Below, one piece after another: positions 1 through 8,721 of a stretch of 16,601 bases of DNA; the stretch's first letter is position 1, and each line of letters begins with the position of its first letter. A program made the translations under genes and the position numbers. This DNA is from Podochytrium sp. JEL0797. Lineage: Eukaryota > Chytridiomycota > Chytridiomycetes > Chytridiales > Chytriomycetaceae. The stretch covers positions 1 to 16,601 of the forward strand of contig JADGJG010000562.1 of the NCBI GenBank assembly GCA_027596195.1, given 5' to 3'. The notes beneath the pieces are model-generated. The model ran no database searches and had not been told where the DNA came from. It saw nothing but the letters and a program-made list of their open reading frames with translations.

Positions 1-777
1 TGTGTTATTTAGAAGGATTTTTGATATTTTCTTTTTGCGAACACCATGTCACCACAAGAAATTCCTTGTGGCCACCGAAGGAAATCTCACAAGGATTTCC
101 CGATTGCGAAAATTACCAACAAAAAAAGTCCGTCTCGACCCTCAACGGCTCTTTGAACGAAAGGAATATGGCTCACTTTTTCGGTTGCGAGGTCACAGTC
201 AAGGCTTAATCACTATTTGTTTCGTATTTGGATTTCATTCATTTTGTTTCACCGTTTTAGAACCGAAGAGAAGGGCTATTCCTGTCTTTGCGTCTCATAA
301 CTCAAGCTGCATCGACTCGTTTACACCCCATCGCCATCTGTTTTGTGCGCCCCCCAGCTCCGGCAGGCTTCACGCGCGTTTCGGCTTCACACGCGTCTCT
401 CCCCCCCTCTCCTTCCTCCCACCGCTGATGGAGCTCGCTTCTATTTCCATCGGTGCGAATGGCTCTTCTCATCCGCTCACATACTTTACTGGATCGATAC
501 TGAGTGTTCAGCGTTTCCAGCGGCGCGTTCTGACACGCAAACACGGCGTACATGCTCCCTATGAGTGTCACTCTCATTGCCTCCCTTCAGTTCTTTTTTG
601 CCTCTTCGTCCCCATCCACTCTCATATCAATGACATTGTGCTCTCTCGCGTTTTTGATGCGACAGAATCAATGCGCATTGTATATTGGAGACAGGCTGCA
701 CCATGTCAGTTGGTGACCTGGAGCACTCTACTAAATATCCTTTTATTACCGCCGTGCTCTATTGGCAGGCTGGCCGT
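1..777. other. Intergenic region, no recognisable gene
   Basis: No exon chain or family signature is visible on either strand. The plus strand is open from 2 to 793, but its translation is Ser/Phe/Arg/Cys-rich, lacks domain-like segments and has no coding-like third-position pattern. The minus strand is open from 577 to 302 with a polar, Glu/Arg-rich translation; this is not enough to call a gene. An 8-bp perfect inverted repeat (63-70 with 88-95, 17-nt loop) could form a small hairpin. On the minus strand an AATAAA-like hexamer near 742-748 lies about 30 nt beyond the stop codon at 778-780 and would fit the 3' end of the degraded gene described next. Confidence 0.5.
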
Positions 778-1334
778 TCAAGCAATTTCCTGAAGTGATT
801 GGGTGTGAATTTGGCTCAATCCCAAACTCGTTCGTTGTGAAACTGCCGTGCCTCGTTTTGATTGGAGCTTTATCGCCTCACGCGAGATGTTTTCATCTCC
901 TCGATCCTCACTCCCAATACAGGAAAGCTCCTCTCCACATCCGAGTTCACCTTGTCTCTGAGCCGCGAGACAGCTCAATTCCAGAGTCGTGCTTGATCGC
1001 AGTTGGGTGGTGCATACCCGGTATCTCGACAGAGTTGCTGGAAACCGTGATTGAATATTCGGAAGGAAGAATTGCGGGTCTGGACGGGGCCAGTTCGGCG
1101 ACAGATGGGGAAACCGCGATATCATCCTCGACGACATCAATAACATGGTTGCTTGGGTGCTGTGGGGGGAGAGATGCAACTGCCGTTTCCTCGTTCGAAC
1201 GCGATGCTGGTTCTAGCCACGAAATGAGTGGTGAGCGAAAATCCTCACCTTGGCGCCCCTGGAGGGACCCAAACAAGATAACCCATACTGTAAGCCGCCC
1301 CTCTATTTTAAAGCGATTAGGGAGAAAGCAGGTT

Positions 1335-1440
1335 CAAGAGAAAGTGTAACGTTGTGTCTGGGGAATAAATTCCGGAGCATTCAGGCGGCGGGGTGGCTTT
1401 GACAAAGGGCGAGATATCACAGAAAGCCCGCCTACGCCCG
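1335..1440 (-). repeat. Diverged direct repeat, copy A (pairs with 1616-1722)
   Basis: Positions 1335-1378 align without gaps to 1616-1659: 11 identical bases, then about 20 matches in 33. Weaker gapped similarity continues to about 1420. Read on the minus strand, differences in the core are almost all at third codon positions, so the peptide APEFIP is kept in both copies (copy A reads LNAPEFIPQTQ at 1384-1352). The proposed intron donor falls at the same place in both copies. This points to duplication of an exon plus its splice site within one gene. Confidence 0.6.
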
Positions 1441-1615
1441 AGTCCCTTGACGATGGCATTGAGGACATGGATTCATCAAGACCAATTTTCGAGACCTCCA
1501 GCGCTTCCTTAACATCATGGTGGTGTCACAACCGTCTTGACTTCCCATCGGCACTACGGGAGTATGGGAGTACTTTTTTTGAAATGAGAGAGAAATAAAT
1601 AGGGGAAGAAAACAC

Positions 1616-1722
1616 CAAGAGAAAGTACTACCTTGTACGGCGGGAATGAACTCAGGCGCGCACGGGTTCAAGAGGTGAGGGGGCGTGGTTTGGGGGTATG
1701 AGGCGAAATATCGGCCACAGCC
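1616..1722 (-). repeat. Diverged direct repeat, copy B, containing LNPCAPEFIP
   Basis: This is the second copy of the module at 1335-1440. On the minus strand, 1671-1642 encodes LNPCAPEFIP, preceded by HL. That matches the core of the PAM2 consensus (L-N-P-x-A-x-E-F-x-P), which binds the MLLE domain of poly(A)-binding protein. The frame of this peptide is joined to the coding-looking upstream frame (peptide SSHDLRDSAVADISPHTP) only if one base is added in the G5 run at 1679-1683. Confidence 0.55.
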
Positions 1723-2764
1723 GAGTCGCGTAAATCGTGGGAGGAGGCAGTAGCAGTGCAGGTGATGATTGGTGTGCCTTGCATTTTGATATTCCTAAAG
1801 GTGGGAAAACGTGATGCCGCACAACGTGAGTTAACAAACAAGCCCTCCTCTCCCCACTTGACAAAAATATCGCTTACTGTCTTTGTGGAGGGGGGGAGTT
1901 GATTGAACGTGTGAGATTGAGACGCTTTCGCGTTTTGGAAGAGGAACAAAGGGCATTGGCCATGTCCGAATCGCGTGCATATAGTGCTGAGGCGGTTGCG
2001 CTGCGAGCTATAACCTTCCACATCCAAATTCCCCCTTGCATCCACCATCAGTTCCAATCCGATGCATCCCTTGATCCCTCCATCATTCCCCTCACAATCC
2101 GCTCATGCGCTTTTTTTTTACACTCACTTTTTCATCCAACATTTTTTTCAGACTCGACGAAGGAGATGCCCGAATCGAGGCATGCCTTACAGATCCACGC
2201 GAGATTGTTCTCAGACAGGGCAATGTCGCTCAAGCTTTCCAGGAAAACGTACTTGTCAAAAAAACGCCTCCGAAAACCGACATTTATTTGTGTTTTTTCA
2301 CTAAATCATCAACCGTTGCTTTCGCATCAGCCTGATTCTGATTGGAACCTTTTCACCACACAAGTATATAGATTTTAAGCAAGCCACATTTAGTCCACAT
2401 CTGAAACGCTCAGCAGGGAACGAAGGTGGGAGGAGATGGTGTCACTTGTGAGATTCAATTACAGCGACTGTGGCGTCGGGGTTGATCTCCATCTGCCGAG
2501 ATGACAGTTGCGGTAACAGAGAAGTCTGGGGAGTTTGCCACGACTGCAGAAGCAGAAATGCTGTTGCTCCGGTTACAACGGGAAAGCTAATGGTTGCCGT
2601 GGCTAGAAGCCCATTGGGTCGGCCTTGTCCAAACTTCAGCTATTCCCAGTCTGTCGCGGGAACAGAGTACTACTGTGGTTTTTTATGAGGCAGGTGTGGT
2701 ACGTGCTGAAAAAACAATTTTAATGAGAAATTTGTGGCTCTTCGCAAAGAATGAAAAGCGAAGT

Positions 2765-2907
2765 TTTTCCATTCTTCTCCTGAAATAAATCAAGCTTCGG
2801 CGAAATTCATTCCGAAGACCGAAGTTGAAAAAAAGTTGAGTTCACGGATGAAAAAGGGAATCGACAAGAGGTTCTTAAGAAATTGCTCGGCCTTACGACC
2901 AAGAAAA
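2765..2907 (+). repeat. Left arm of ~145-bp imperfect inverted repeat
   Basis: The reverse complement of this segment aligns over its whole length to 3945-4092, at roughly 75% identity by eye with small indels. Anchor blocks are cttggtcgtaag, aacctctt, gtgaactcaa and gaagaatggaaaa. The right arm is the upstream and leader region of the secreted-protein gene. This left arm lies about 90 bp past that gene's stop codon and faces it: an ATG at 2911 sits just inside the arm, as the real start codon does on the other side, but opens only a short frame. No target-site duplication is evident at the outer ends. Confidence 0.8.
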
Positions 2908-2996
2908 GAAATGGGTTTCAGGCTCCTTGAGAAGCTTATAGCTTGATTCAAAAACGTGAAATATATTACACTATTCAACACAGAGCTGGTACAAGT

Positions 2997-3934
2997 TCAA
3001 GCAGAAACACATGCATTCGCAGAATTACTGTACAACTTTTGAACAACATACGTTTTACGGTCCCTCCCCACCGTCGTGGTCTGCTGCAGGTTGCAAATAT
3101 CACCAACCTCGTCTCCGGAACCATACCAAGCCAAAGGAGGCACAGTCCATGAGCAAACCCCAATGGCCGGGTCCGTCACGGCTTCCGCCAACTCGTGCGA
3201 TGACACCATGAAGAGGTTGTTTACGGGGCTCGGATCCCAACCGCATCCACCCACACAATCTCCACCTTGGTCAGGAATGACCCCATAGTACAAATACTGC
3301 ACGCCGACGACTTTCAAGGACGAAATGTCAATCGTGCTGTGGAACGCGCAGAAATCTTGACACGAAGAGCCGATCGTGATTCCGGGTCCAAAGTGGATCG
3401 GGTAGTAGGTGTTGGCAGTGGGTTTGATGGTTCCGGATTTGACCATGGCGATCAGCATGTCGCTGACGTTGGTTACGGAAGTGTTTGTGGCGTGGGTGAT
3501 GGTGATTCCGGTTTTAGCTGAGCCTGAACCGACGGTGTAAGTGCCGGAGCTGTATTGGTTCAATACGTTGAACCAGGCCGACTTGGTCACAGCAGCGTAG
3601 AAGGATTGAAGGTTGGACTTGTAGGCAACGTTGCCGTACCAAAGGGGTTGCACAATAACTGTTTGATGAAAATGGAATCTTGAGATTAATGCATGTTGAT
3701 ATGGAAACCAGTTTCCGAACCATTTGAAAGAACGGGTCCACCGTAATAGTTGAGGAGGCCGGTTGCTGAAGCATGGGCCATTGGTTTGCTAGCAACACTT
3801 TCACCCTGAATCCTGGAAAGGTGCTGCATATTCGCACCGCTGGGAAGGGCGGTCACCGTGTCCGGCTTGGTGATCGGGGTCGCTCGGACGAGAGCGAATG
3901 TCACAAAGGCGTAAAGGGCTGCTGGGAAGATCAT
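2997..3934 (-). CDS. Secreted protein with HELAEAVTDP motif (EXORDIUM/phosphate-induced-like)
   Basis: Two exons, 3934-3709 and 3658-2997, give about 295 aa. The 50-nt intron runs GTTTCC...AACAG; a donor at 3720 (GTTCGG, 62-nt intron) is also in phase and would shorten the junction loop. The N-terminus MIFPAALYAFVTFALV is a likely signal peptide of about 18 residues. The mature part has the arrangement GGPVL...VIVQPLWYGN...FY, then the cysteine segments CQDFC and GGDCVGGCGWDP, then SSHELAEAVTDP, then GDEVGDICN. From memory this order occurs in secreted fungal and bacterial proteins distantly related to plant EXORDIUM/PHI-1. The HELAE segment resembles a zinc-protease HExxH but lacks the second His, so catalysis is not claimed. 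The start is the first ATG, 10 nt downstream of the right inverted-repeat arm. Role inferred only as extracellular or cell-wall associated. Confidence 0.75.
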
Positions 3935-3944
3935 TCAGAGTGGT

Positions 3945-4092
3945 TTTTTTCTTGGTCGTAAGCCCGTGTAATTTCCTTTTTAAACCTCTTCTCGTTTCCC
4001 TTCATCAGTGAACTCAATTTTATTTTTCATTTTGGTATTTGGAATGACTCCTTTCGTCGAAAACTTGTGAATGAGGAGGGAAGAATGGAAAA
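3945..4092 (-). repeat. Right arm of the inverted repeat, overlapping the upstream region of the secreted-protein gene
   Basis: This is the partner of 2765-2907 in opposite orientation. It ends about 10 nt before the start codon at 3934-3932, so any promoter and 5' leader of the gene lie in the repeat. The inner spacer between the arms (2908-3944) is almost exactly the gene plus its short 3' flank. No TATA-like box was identified with confidence. Confidence 0.78.
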
Positions 4093-4178
4093 TTAAGCAT
4101 TCATGTGGGAGAATTTCGAAGGGCATTCATTTGAGCATTCAGCAGATTTGCATTGAATAAAGCAATTTATCTCACGTC

Positions 4179-5397
4179 TCACCCTCCTTCCTTTCCAATC
4201 GAGCTGTACATGAGCTTGATTTCAATTTCGGTCTTGGGATCGACAGGAACTTCCCGCAGCATGTCGTTGAAGCGATCGTCATTCATGATAAATCGGAATG
4301 CCTCGGCCTCACTCTTTCCATTTCCAATATGATTATGCCGGTCCTCCCCCGAACACAAATCCATCATGGAATCATTCAAATGCATCGCCTTCAAATACTT
4401 CAACCCCACAACCGCATCAAACTCACAACATCAAACTTTTCCGCCGTACGGATATCGTATCCAGCCGCAAACATGTGACACGTGTCCAAACAAACCCCGA
4501 TACGCGTCTTGTCGTCCACGAGCTCGATGATATCACGCAAGTGCTCGAACTTCCCGCCAATCACGTTGCCTTGGCCCGCCATGTTTTCAATCACGATAAT
4601 CACGGTGGGGGTTTTGGCGATGGCTTCGTTGATTCCGGATGCGATGAGTTTGATGCTTTCTTCGGGGGTGCATTCGCCGACTGTGGAGCCCGGGTGGAAG
4701 TTGTACAGCTCGATTCCGAGTCTTTCGCAGCGGCTTTTGAGGGAACGCGAAAAAGTTGCGTGAGTTGGTGAAAAGCAAGCACGGTCAAGTGTTTTACCTC
4801 ACGTCCTCCAAAAATGCCTCGAGGCCTTTGCTCCTCTTTTCAGGGTCTGGATTCCCAAGGTTGATGAGGTAACTGCCGTGGGGCATGATGTGGCGTTTGT
4901 CGAACTGGTTCTCGACGCACATTTGCTTGAACTTGTCGACAGCTTCCTGAGATTTCCTGACCAGTCAGCAGGTGTTTCCAACATCCCATGGAATGAATGC
5001 ATCTCACCTGAGTCAATGGCGGCCTCGCCCACGTTCGCTGGCTTCCGAGAAACAATGCAAAGGATTCACCTCCCACCTTCTGGGTGTATCCCACCGCGTT
5101 GAACGCACCCCCCGCCGAGGAAGCGTGTGGTCCAACCCACTTGTTGTTGTTATCGAGACGGCGCTGGGCATCAACCACTGGCGCAGAAGAGTCGGTGCAT
5201 TCAGCGGCAAAGGCAGCGATTTTGGCCTTTTTGCTGGGCACGGCTTCTTTCTTGGGAACTGGCTCCTTCTTGGCCACGGGTTTCTTTTCCTTGGTGGTCT
5301 TAGTCTTGGTTTTGGTTTTGGAGGCGGGTTGCGGTTCAGCCTCGGAGTCAGACGAGGATTCGACAATCGCGGGCTTTTGTTTGCGTTTTGGTGCCAT
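4179..5397 (-). CDS. APN1: AP endonuclease of the endonuclease IV (Nfo/APN1) family, apparent frameshift
   Basis: It incises DNA 5' to abasic sites in base-excision repair, using a trinuclear zinc site, in nucleus and possibly mitochondria. Exons: 5397-5008, 4946-4798, 4733-4179 (introns of 61 and 64 nt). Residues 1-85 are a Lys/Glu/Pro-rich tail with likely nuclear localisation signals. The barrel starts at [11 protein letters not shown] (about 87) and continues with [11 protein letters not shown]. Zinc-ligand motifs are all visible: [41 protein letters not shown], and EVP in place of the usual ETP. The reading frame breaks between AEKFD and [11 protein letters not shown], around 4415-4435, where catcaaa occurs twice, 14 nt apart. 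Comparison with the family suggests a small deletion (1 or 7 nt) or a base-call error. The start is the only in-frame ATG. It is divergent from the carrier at 5690. Confidence 0.92.
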
Positions 5398-5689
5398 TTC
5401 GGAATTCTTTTCGAATGCTTTTTACGAATAGAAAATAAAATAATTAAGTAGGAACAGGGGGGGTATTCGTTAGATGCTGAATATTGCCCTGAGCGAGCGA
5501 GCCGTAAATAAGAAAGAGAAAGTGAACGCGAACCACCCCTCATTCTCCTCGCACAAATTAATTGGCGAATCTTATACACACGAGCCTCTCACTGTCAAAT
5601 CTCTGACAAATCACGCCTCCTGGGGGGCCACCTCTTCACCCCACGAGCGTGTGGCACCAAATCTCGGAACAAAAAAACACCAAAAAAAT
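5398..5689. promoter_or_regulatory. Divergent intergenic region between APN1 and the carrier gene
   Basis: Only 292 bp separate the two start codons, so both promoters must lie here. No TATA box is obvious. There is an A/G-rich block (aagaaagagaaag) near 5508-5522 and an A-rich leader directly before the carrier ATG. Functional sites cannot be assigned from sequence alone. Confidence 0.45.
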
Positions 5690-6977
5690 ATGGCTTCCGA
5701 CTCGATTGTCCACGCTCTCGCTGGTGCGTTTCGCTTCCTCCGCGCGTGTACATCAACGACTGATCTTCTGATACCTCAGGTGCCGGTGGCGGTATGGCCT
5801 CGATGGCCCTCACGTACCCTCTCGTCACGGTCTCGACCCGTGCCCAGGTCAACAAAGAACCCATCTCTCCCACGAGGTCGAGCAGCCCGTCCAAGGACAG
5901 GAAAGAGAAACCCTCTGCCGTGGTTTCCAGTTTCTCTGTTCAAAAGGAGGCCTTTATCAAGATTTTGAAAGAGGAGGGCGTTGGTGGCCTTTATTCGTGA
6001 GCACCGCTTTCCCCTTTTTGATTGTTTTTCGCGAGATCCAGTGCTTATGAAACACTGTTTTTACCGTAGTGGGATCGAGTCGGCCATGTTTGGAATCGCT
6101 GTGACGCAGGGAATTTATTACGGGTTCTACGAGTACGTCAAGGCCGCGTTCGAGCAAGCCCAACAGGCAGAACGTGCCATCTCGACTTTGGAGAGTATGA
6201 CGGCAGGTGCTATCGCCGGAGCCGCCACCTCGCTGATGTAACGTGCACCTTGCTTTTTGCTTTTCTGCGCGACACATGTTTTTGACAGGTCCCCCCCGCT
6301 CTCCAAACAAAACAAAAAAATCACAGCACCAACCCTATCTGGGTCGTCAACATGCGCCAAACGGTCCAAAAAAAGTCCACCACAGACCCAACCAAGAAAC
6401 CCCTCACGGTCCTCCAAACGGTCCAAAAGATTTTCAAAGAGGAAGGCATCACGGGTTTCTGGAAAGGAATCATGCCCGCGTTGATTCTCGTCATCAACCC
6501 CATCATCCAGTACACTGTGTTTGAGCGTCTCAAGGACATGATGCAGGCCCGCAGGACGGCCAAGGGCGGTGGGTTGTTGACTGGGTTCGACTTTTTCTTG
6601 TTGGGTGCTGTGAGCAAGCTGTGTGCCACGAGCATTACGTACCCGTACATTGTTGTGAAGGCGCGGATGCAGGTGAAGCAGAGTGACGACAAGAAGGAGA
6701 GATACAACAGCGTGGCCGATGGAATTATGAAGATTGTCGAGAACGAGGGTGTTGCTGGGTTGTATAAAGGGATTGAGGCGAAGCTCGTGCAGAGTGTGTT
6801 GGCTTCGGCGTTCACGTTTGCTTTCAAGGAAGAGGTAACACTTTTTTTTTGTAATTCACGTTTGTTTCCGCATCTTAAACCTGCATGTCCCCCTCCTCAC
6901 TCCCTCAACTACAGCTGTTCAATGCTGCCGTTGGATTTTTGGTCCTTTTGAAGCTGAGGGAAGCCAAGACTGCGTGA
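5690..6977 (+). CDS. Peroxisomal-type adenine nucleotide carrier (mitochondrial carrier family, PMP47/ANT1-like)
   Basis: Five exons: 5690-5723, 5780-5996, 6070-6237, 6327-6834, 6915-6977; introns of 56, 73, 89 and 80 nt, all GT-AG and in phase. They give 329 aa. Three tandem carrier repeats are visible, each with its signature region: YPLVTVSTRAQ, TNPIWVVNMRQ and YPYIVVKARMQ. Each is followed by a GLYxG/GFWKG loop (GVGGLYSGIESAMFG, GITGFWKGIMPAL, GVAGLYKGIEAKL). The NPIWVVN and YPYIVVK forms resemble PMP47, SLC25A17 and plant peroxisomal ATP carriers rather than ADP/ATP carriers of mitochondria. Probable role: import of ATP into peroxisomes in exchange for AMP, for fatty-acid activation. An insert rich in Ser/Pro/Lys (about residues 35-60) lies between helices 1 and 2. 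There is no SKL tail; family members are targeted by internal signals. The exact substrate is inference. Confidence 0.92.
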
Positions 6978-7033
6978 TGCGCTTGTTCATTTCGGGAGTG
7001 TTTGACAATTGACTGTTGTTTTTTGCGATTTGG

Positions 7034-7039
7034 AATAAA
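7034..7039 (+). terminator. AATAAA polyadenylation signal of the carrier gene
   Basis: A canonical AATAAA lies 57 nt after the stop codon at 6975-6977 and about 80 nt before the next start codon. It fits the 3' end of the carrier transcript. Confidence 0.5.
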
Positions 7040-7116
7040 TGCCCACGCGTTAATACTTTTTTGAGCTGTTGAGTCGTGGTTGTGGAAAGTTTGTCACTCT
7101 CGCGCTTTCCACAAAA

Positions 7117-8475
7117 ATGAACAACATCGTCGCCGAGTTGGAAAGAAAGGCTCAGCAGTTTGATCTGCAATATCCTTCCTCTTCTTCGCGTCATGTTCGC
7201 ACCTCCTCTTCGAGCCAACTTGAGGCGCCAAGCCCGCACCTCTCAAACCTCCCACTCCAAAATTACCCAATGCACCCAACGATCACCGTGCACGAGAACA
7301 GACCGCATCATGAAAGACGCGCCACCATCCAAGTACACTCTGAGACCCCCACCGACTCGGAAATCGTGATTGTTCCACGCGTTCCTGGAATGTCCGAAGA
7401 GGAAGGACGCGGCAACAGAACGCGTCCATTGAGAAATCCAAAAACGTTGAGACCGGCAGGACACAGATGGTTCTTTTCTAGAAACATTGAACCTCCAGTG
7501 GTTCCAAATTCTGAATCCACTCCTCAATTTCTTGCCCGACAATCCATGCACCCACAACAACAACCCCAAATTCCACAACCACCCTCAGGATCCACCAACA
7601 GCGAAATGATCCAAATCCCTTCCACAACAACCACCCACCCAGACGCTATCCACCCAAAACCCCACTCGAAACGCGCGATCCGTCCTTCCCTCGCGATCCA
7701 AAAAGCCCACACCCTCAACACCCCGGCCCCCACCACCGCCAAACCCACCGCCCGCGTCCCCATCCAACCCCCCGCTAAATCAAAAGGCTCCATCATCCCC
7801 TTCTCCCCCGTCTCCCAACCCCGTCAAACCACCATCCAAATGACAACCACCCCGCAAAAACAAACCACCATCCCAACAGCCCCCCCAAAAGCCATGACCA
7901 CAAACTCCATCATCCCCGCCGCCGCCGAACCCACCGCCTTAACCAACTGGACCCCGACCACCACCACCCGCTCGGACGCGTTATACGAAATGGGACCCAT
8001 CAACCCACCCTTCAAAAATTTACCCACAAGCGCGTCGAAATTGAAGTACGCCCAACTCCAACCGATTGGAACCGCGAGTTTGATTAAACCGGCGGATTAT
8101 GTGGATGTGATTGCGACCGTGCTGGATTTCGGACCGGATGCCAAGATTCCGGTAATGAGCTCCCCCACATAAAAAAGCAGTCGAAAAACACGTTTAATAA
8201 TTATTTCCCGTTTCTAGCCACCTCCCGAACCCACCACCGCACCACCCAAAACCGGAATCCTCGGCCGCCTCGGATCCATGGGCACTTCCGTGTTCCACAA
8301 GCTCGATTACGCGGGGTCCGCGTTGGCCTCGTTTCTAGGAATCAGTGACGGAAGATATGAAGAGTACTATGAGGATGCGGAGGCGTATGAACATGATGTG
8401 GCGATGGATGCTGTGGGCAAGGAGGAGAGGGTGGGGGCTGGGGAGTTGAGGGACGCATTGGATGATTTGGCTTGA
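7117..8475 (+). CDS. Pro/Thr-rich protein with FAM177-like C-terminal segment
   Basis: Two exons, 7117-8151 and 8218-8475 (66-nt intron, GTAATG...TTCTAG, phase 0), encode 430 aa. Residues 1-25 (MNNIVAELERKAQQFDLQYP) look helical. Residues about 25-300 are low-complexity Pro/Thr/Ser/Gln, very C-rich on the coding strand. From about 325 the sequence becomes ordered (PADYVDVIATVLDFGPDAKIP). Exon 2 carries KLDYAGSALASFLGI, then GRYEEYYED, then an acidic tail. The segment K-x-D-Y-x-G-x-x-L-A-S-F-L-G-I followed by an aromatic/acidic stretch resembles the conserved C-terminus of FAM177 proteins (small eukaryotic proteins linked to Golgi membranes in animals). The long disordered N-terminus is unlike animal FAM177A1. 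The gene call is firm; the family is a moderate-confidence resemblance from memory. Start is the first ATG after an A-rich leader. Confidence 0.72.
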
Positions 8476-8721
8476 GATGGTGAAAGAGAGGTTGGGGGTT
8501 ATAGAGAGTTAGAGTGAACGGGGAGCGGGGTCCCTCCTTCGTTCTCGCCAAAATGGCCGATTCTTTCCATATTGTTGTGTTCGACTTTCTTAGAATTTTG
8601 ATAAAGTTTCTTAAATTCCCATATCGGTGCTCTCGCAAATATTCTACTATAACATTTTTTAAAAAAAAACAGGTGGTGGCACAGACCATAAAACACAAAC
8701 AAAAAAAACAGTTCACAGAAA

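Larger units (their letters stand above)
778..2300 (-). pseudogene. Degraded or mis-assembled multi-exon gene, function unknown, with PAM2-like duplicated module
   Basis: I do not recognise the family. Reading the minus strand, a phase-consistent chain can be built from exon-like blocks 2300-2128, 2007-1878, 1794-1632, 1503-1351, 1287-951 and 910-778. Proposed introns begin GTAAGC, GTAGTA, GTTACA and GTGAAC and end in AG; lengths are about 40-128 nt. The translation is mostly disordered (Ser/Arg/Asp-rich), with short DSG-type peptides such as HDSGIELS and RDSGVGGLS. The first block is the most globular-looking: FFDKYVFLESLSDIAL and then ENNLAWICKACLDSG, with GC-rich third positions on this strand only. 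Signs of decay or error: an in-frame TGA at 2134-2132 just before a good GTGAGT donor, and a G5 run at 1679-1683 where one extra base is needed to join two clearly coding stretches. Further open segments upstream (about 2360-2680) are interrupted by a TAG. It could be a live gene with assembly errors, or a pseudogene. Exon borders are inferred by eye. Confidence 0.42.

Noticed and set aside
2..793. 263-codon open frame on the plus strand
   Set aside because: No ordered segments or family resemblance, Cys/Ser/Phe/Arg-rich composition, no coding-type third-position bias; probably a chance frame in intergenic DNA.
2765..4092. A classical DNA transposon with terminal inverted repeats
   Set aside because: No transposase, no target-site duplication visible and the arms are only about 75% similar; the inverted repeat itself is kept as a finding.
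6321..6827. Antisense open frames opposite the carrier gene
   Set aside because: The plus-strand carrier has family motifs and consistent introns; the minus frames have none.
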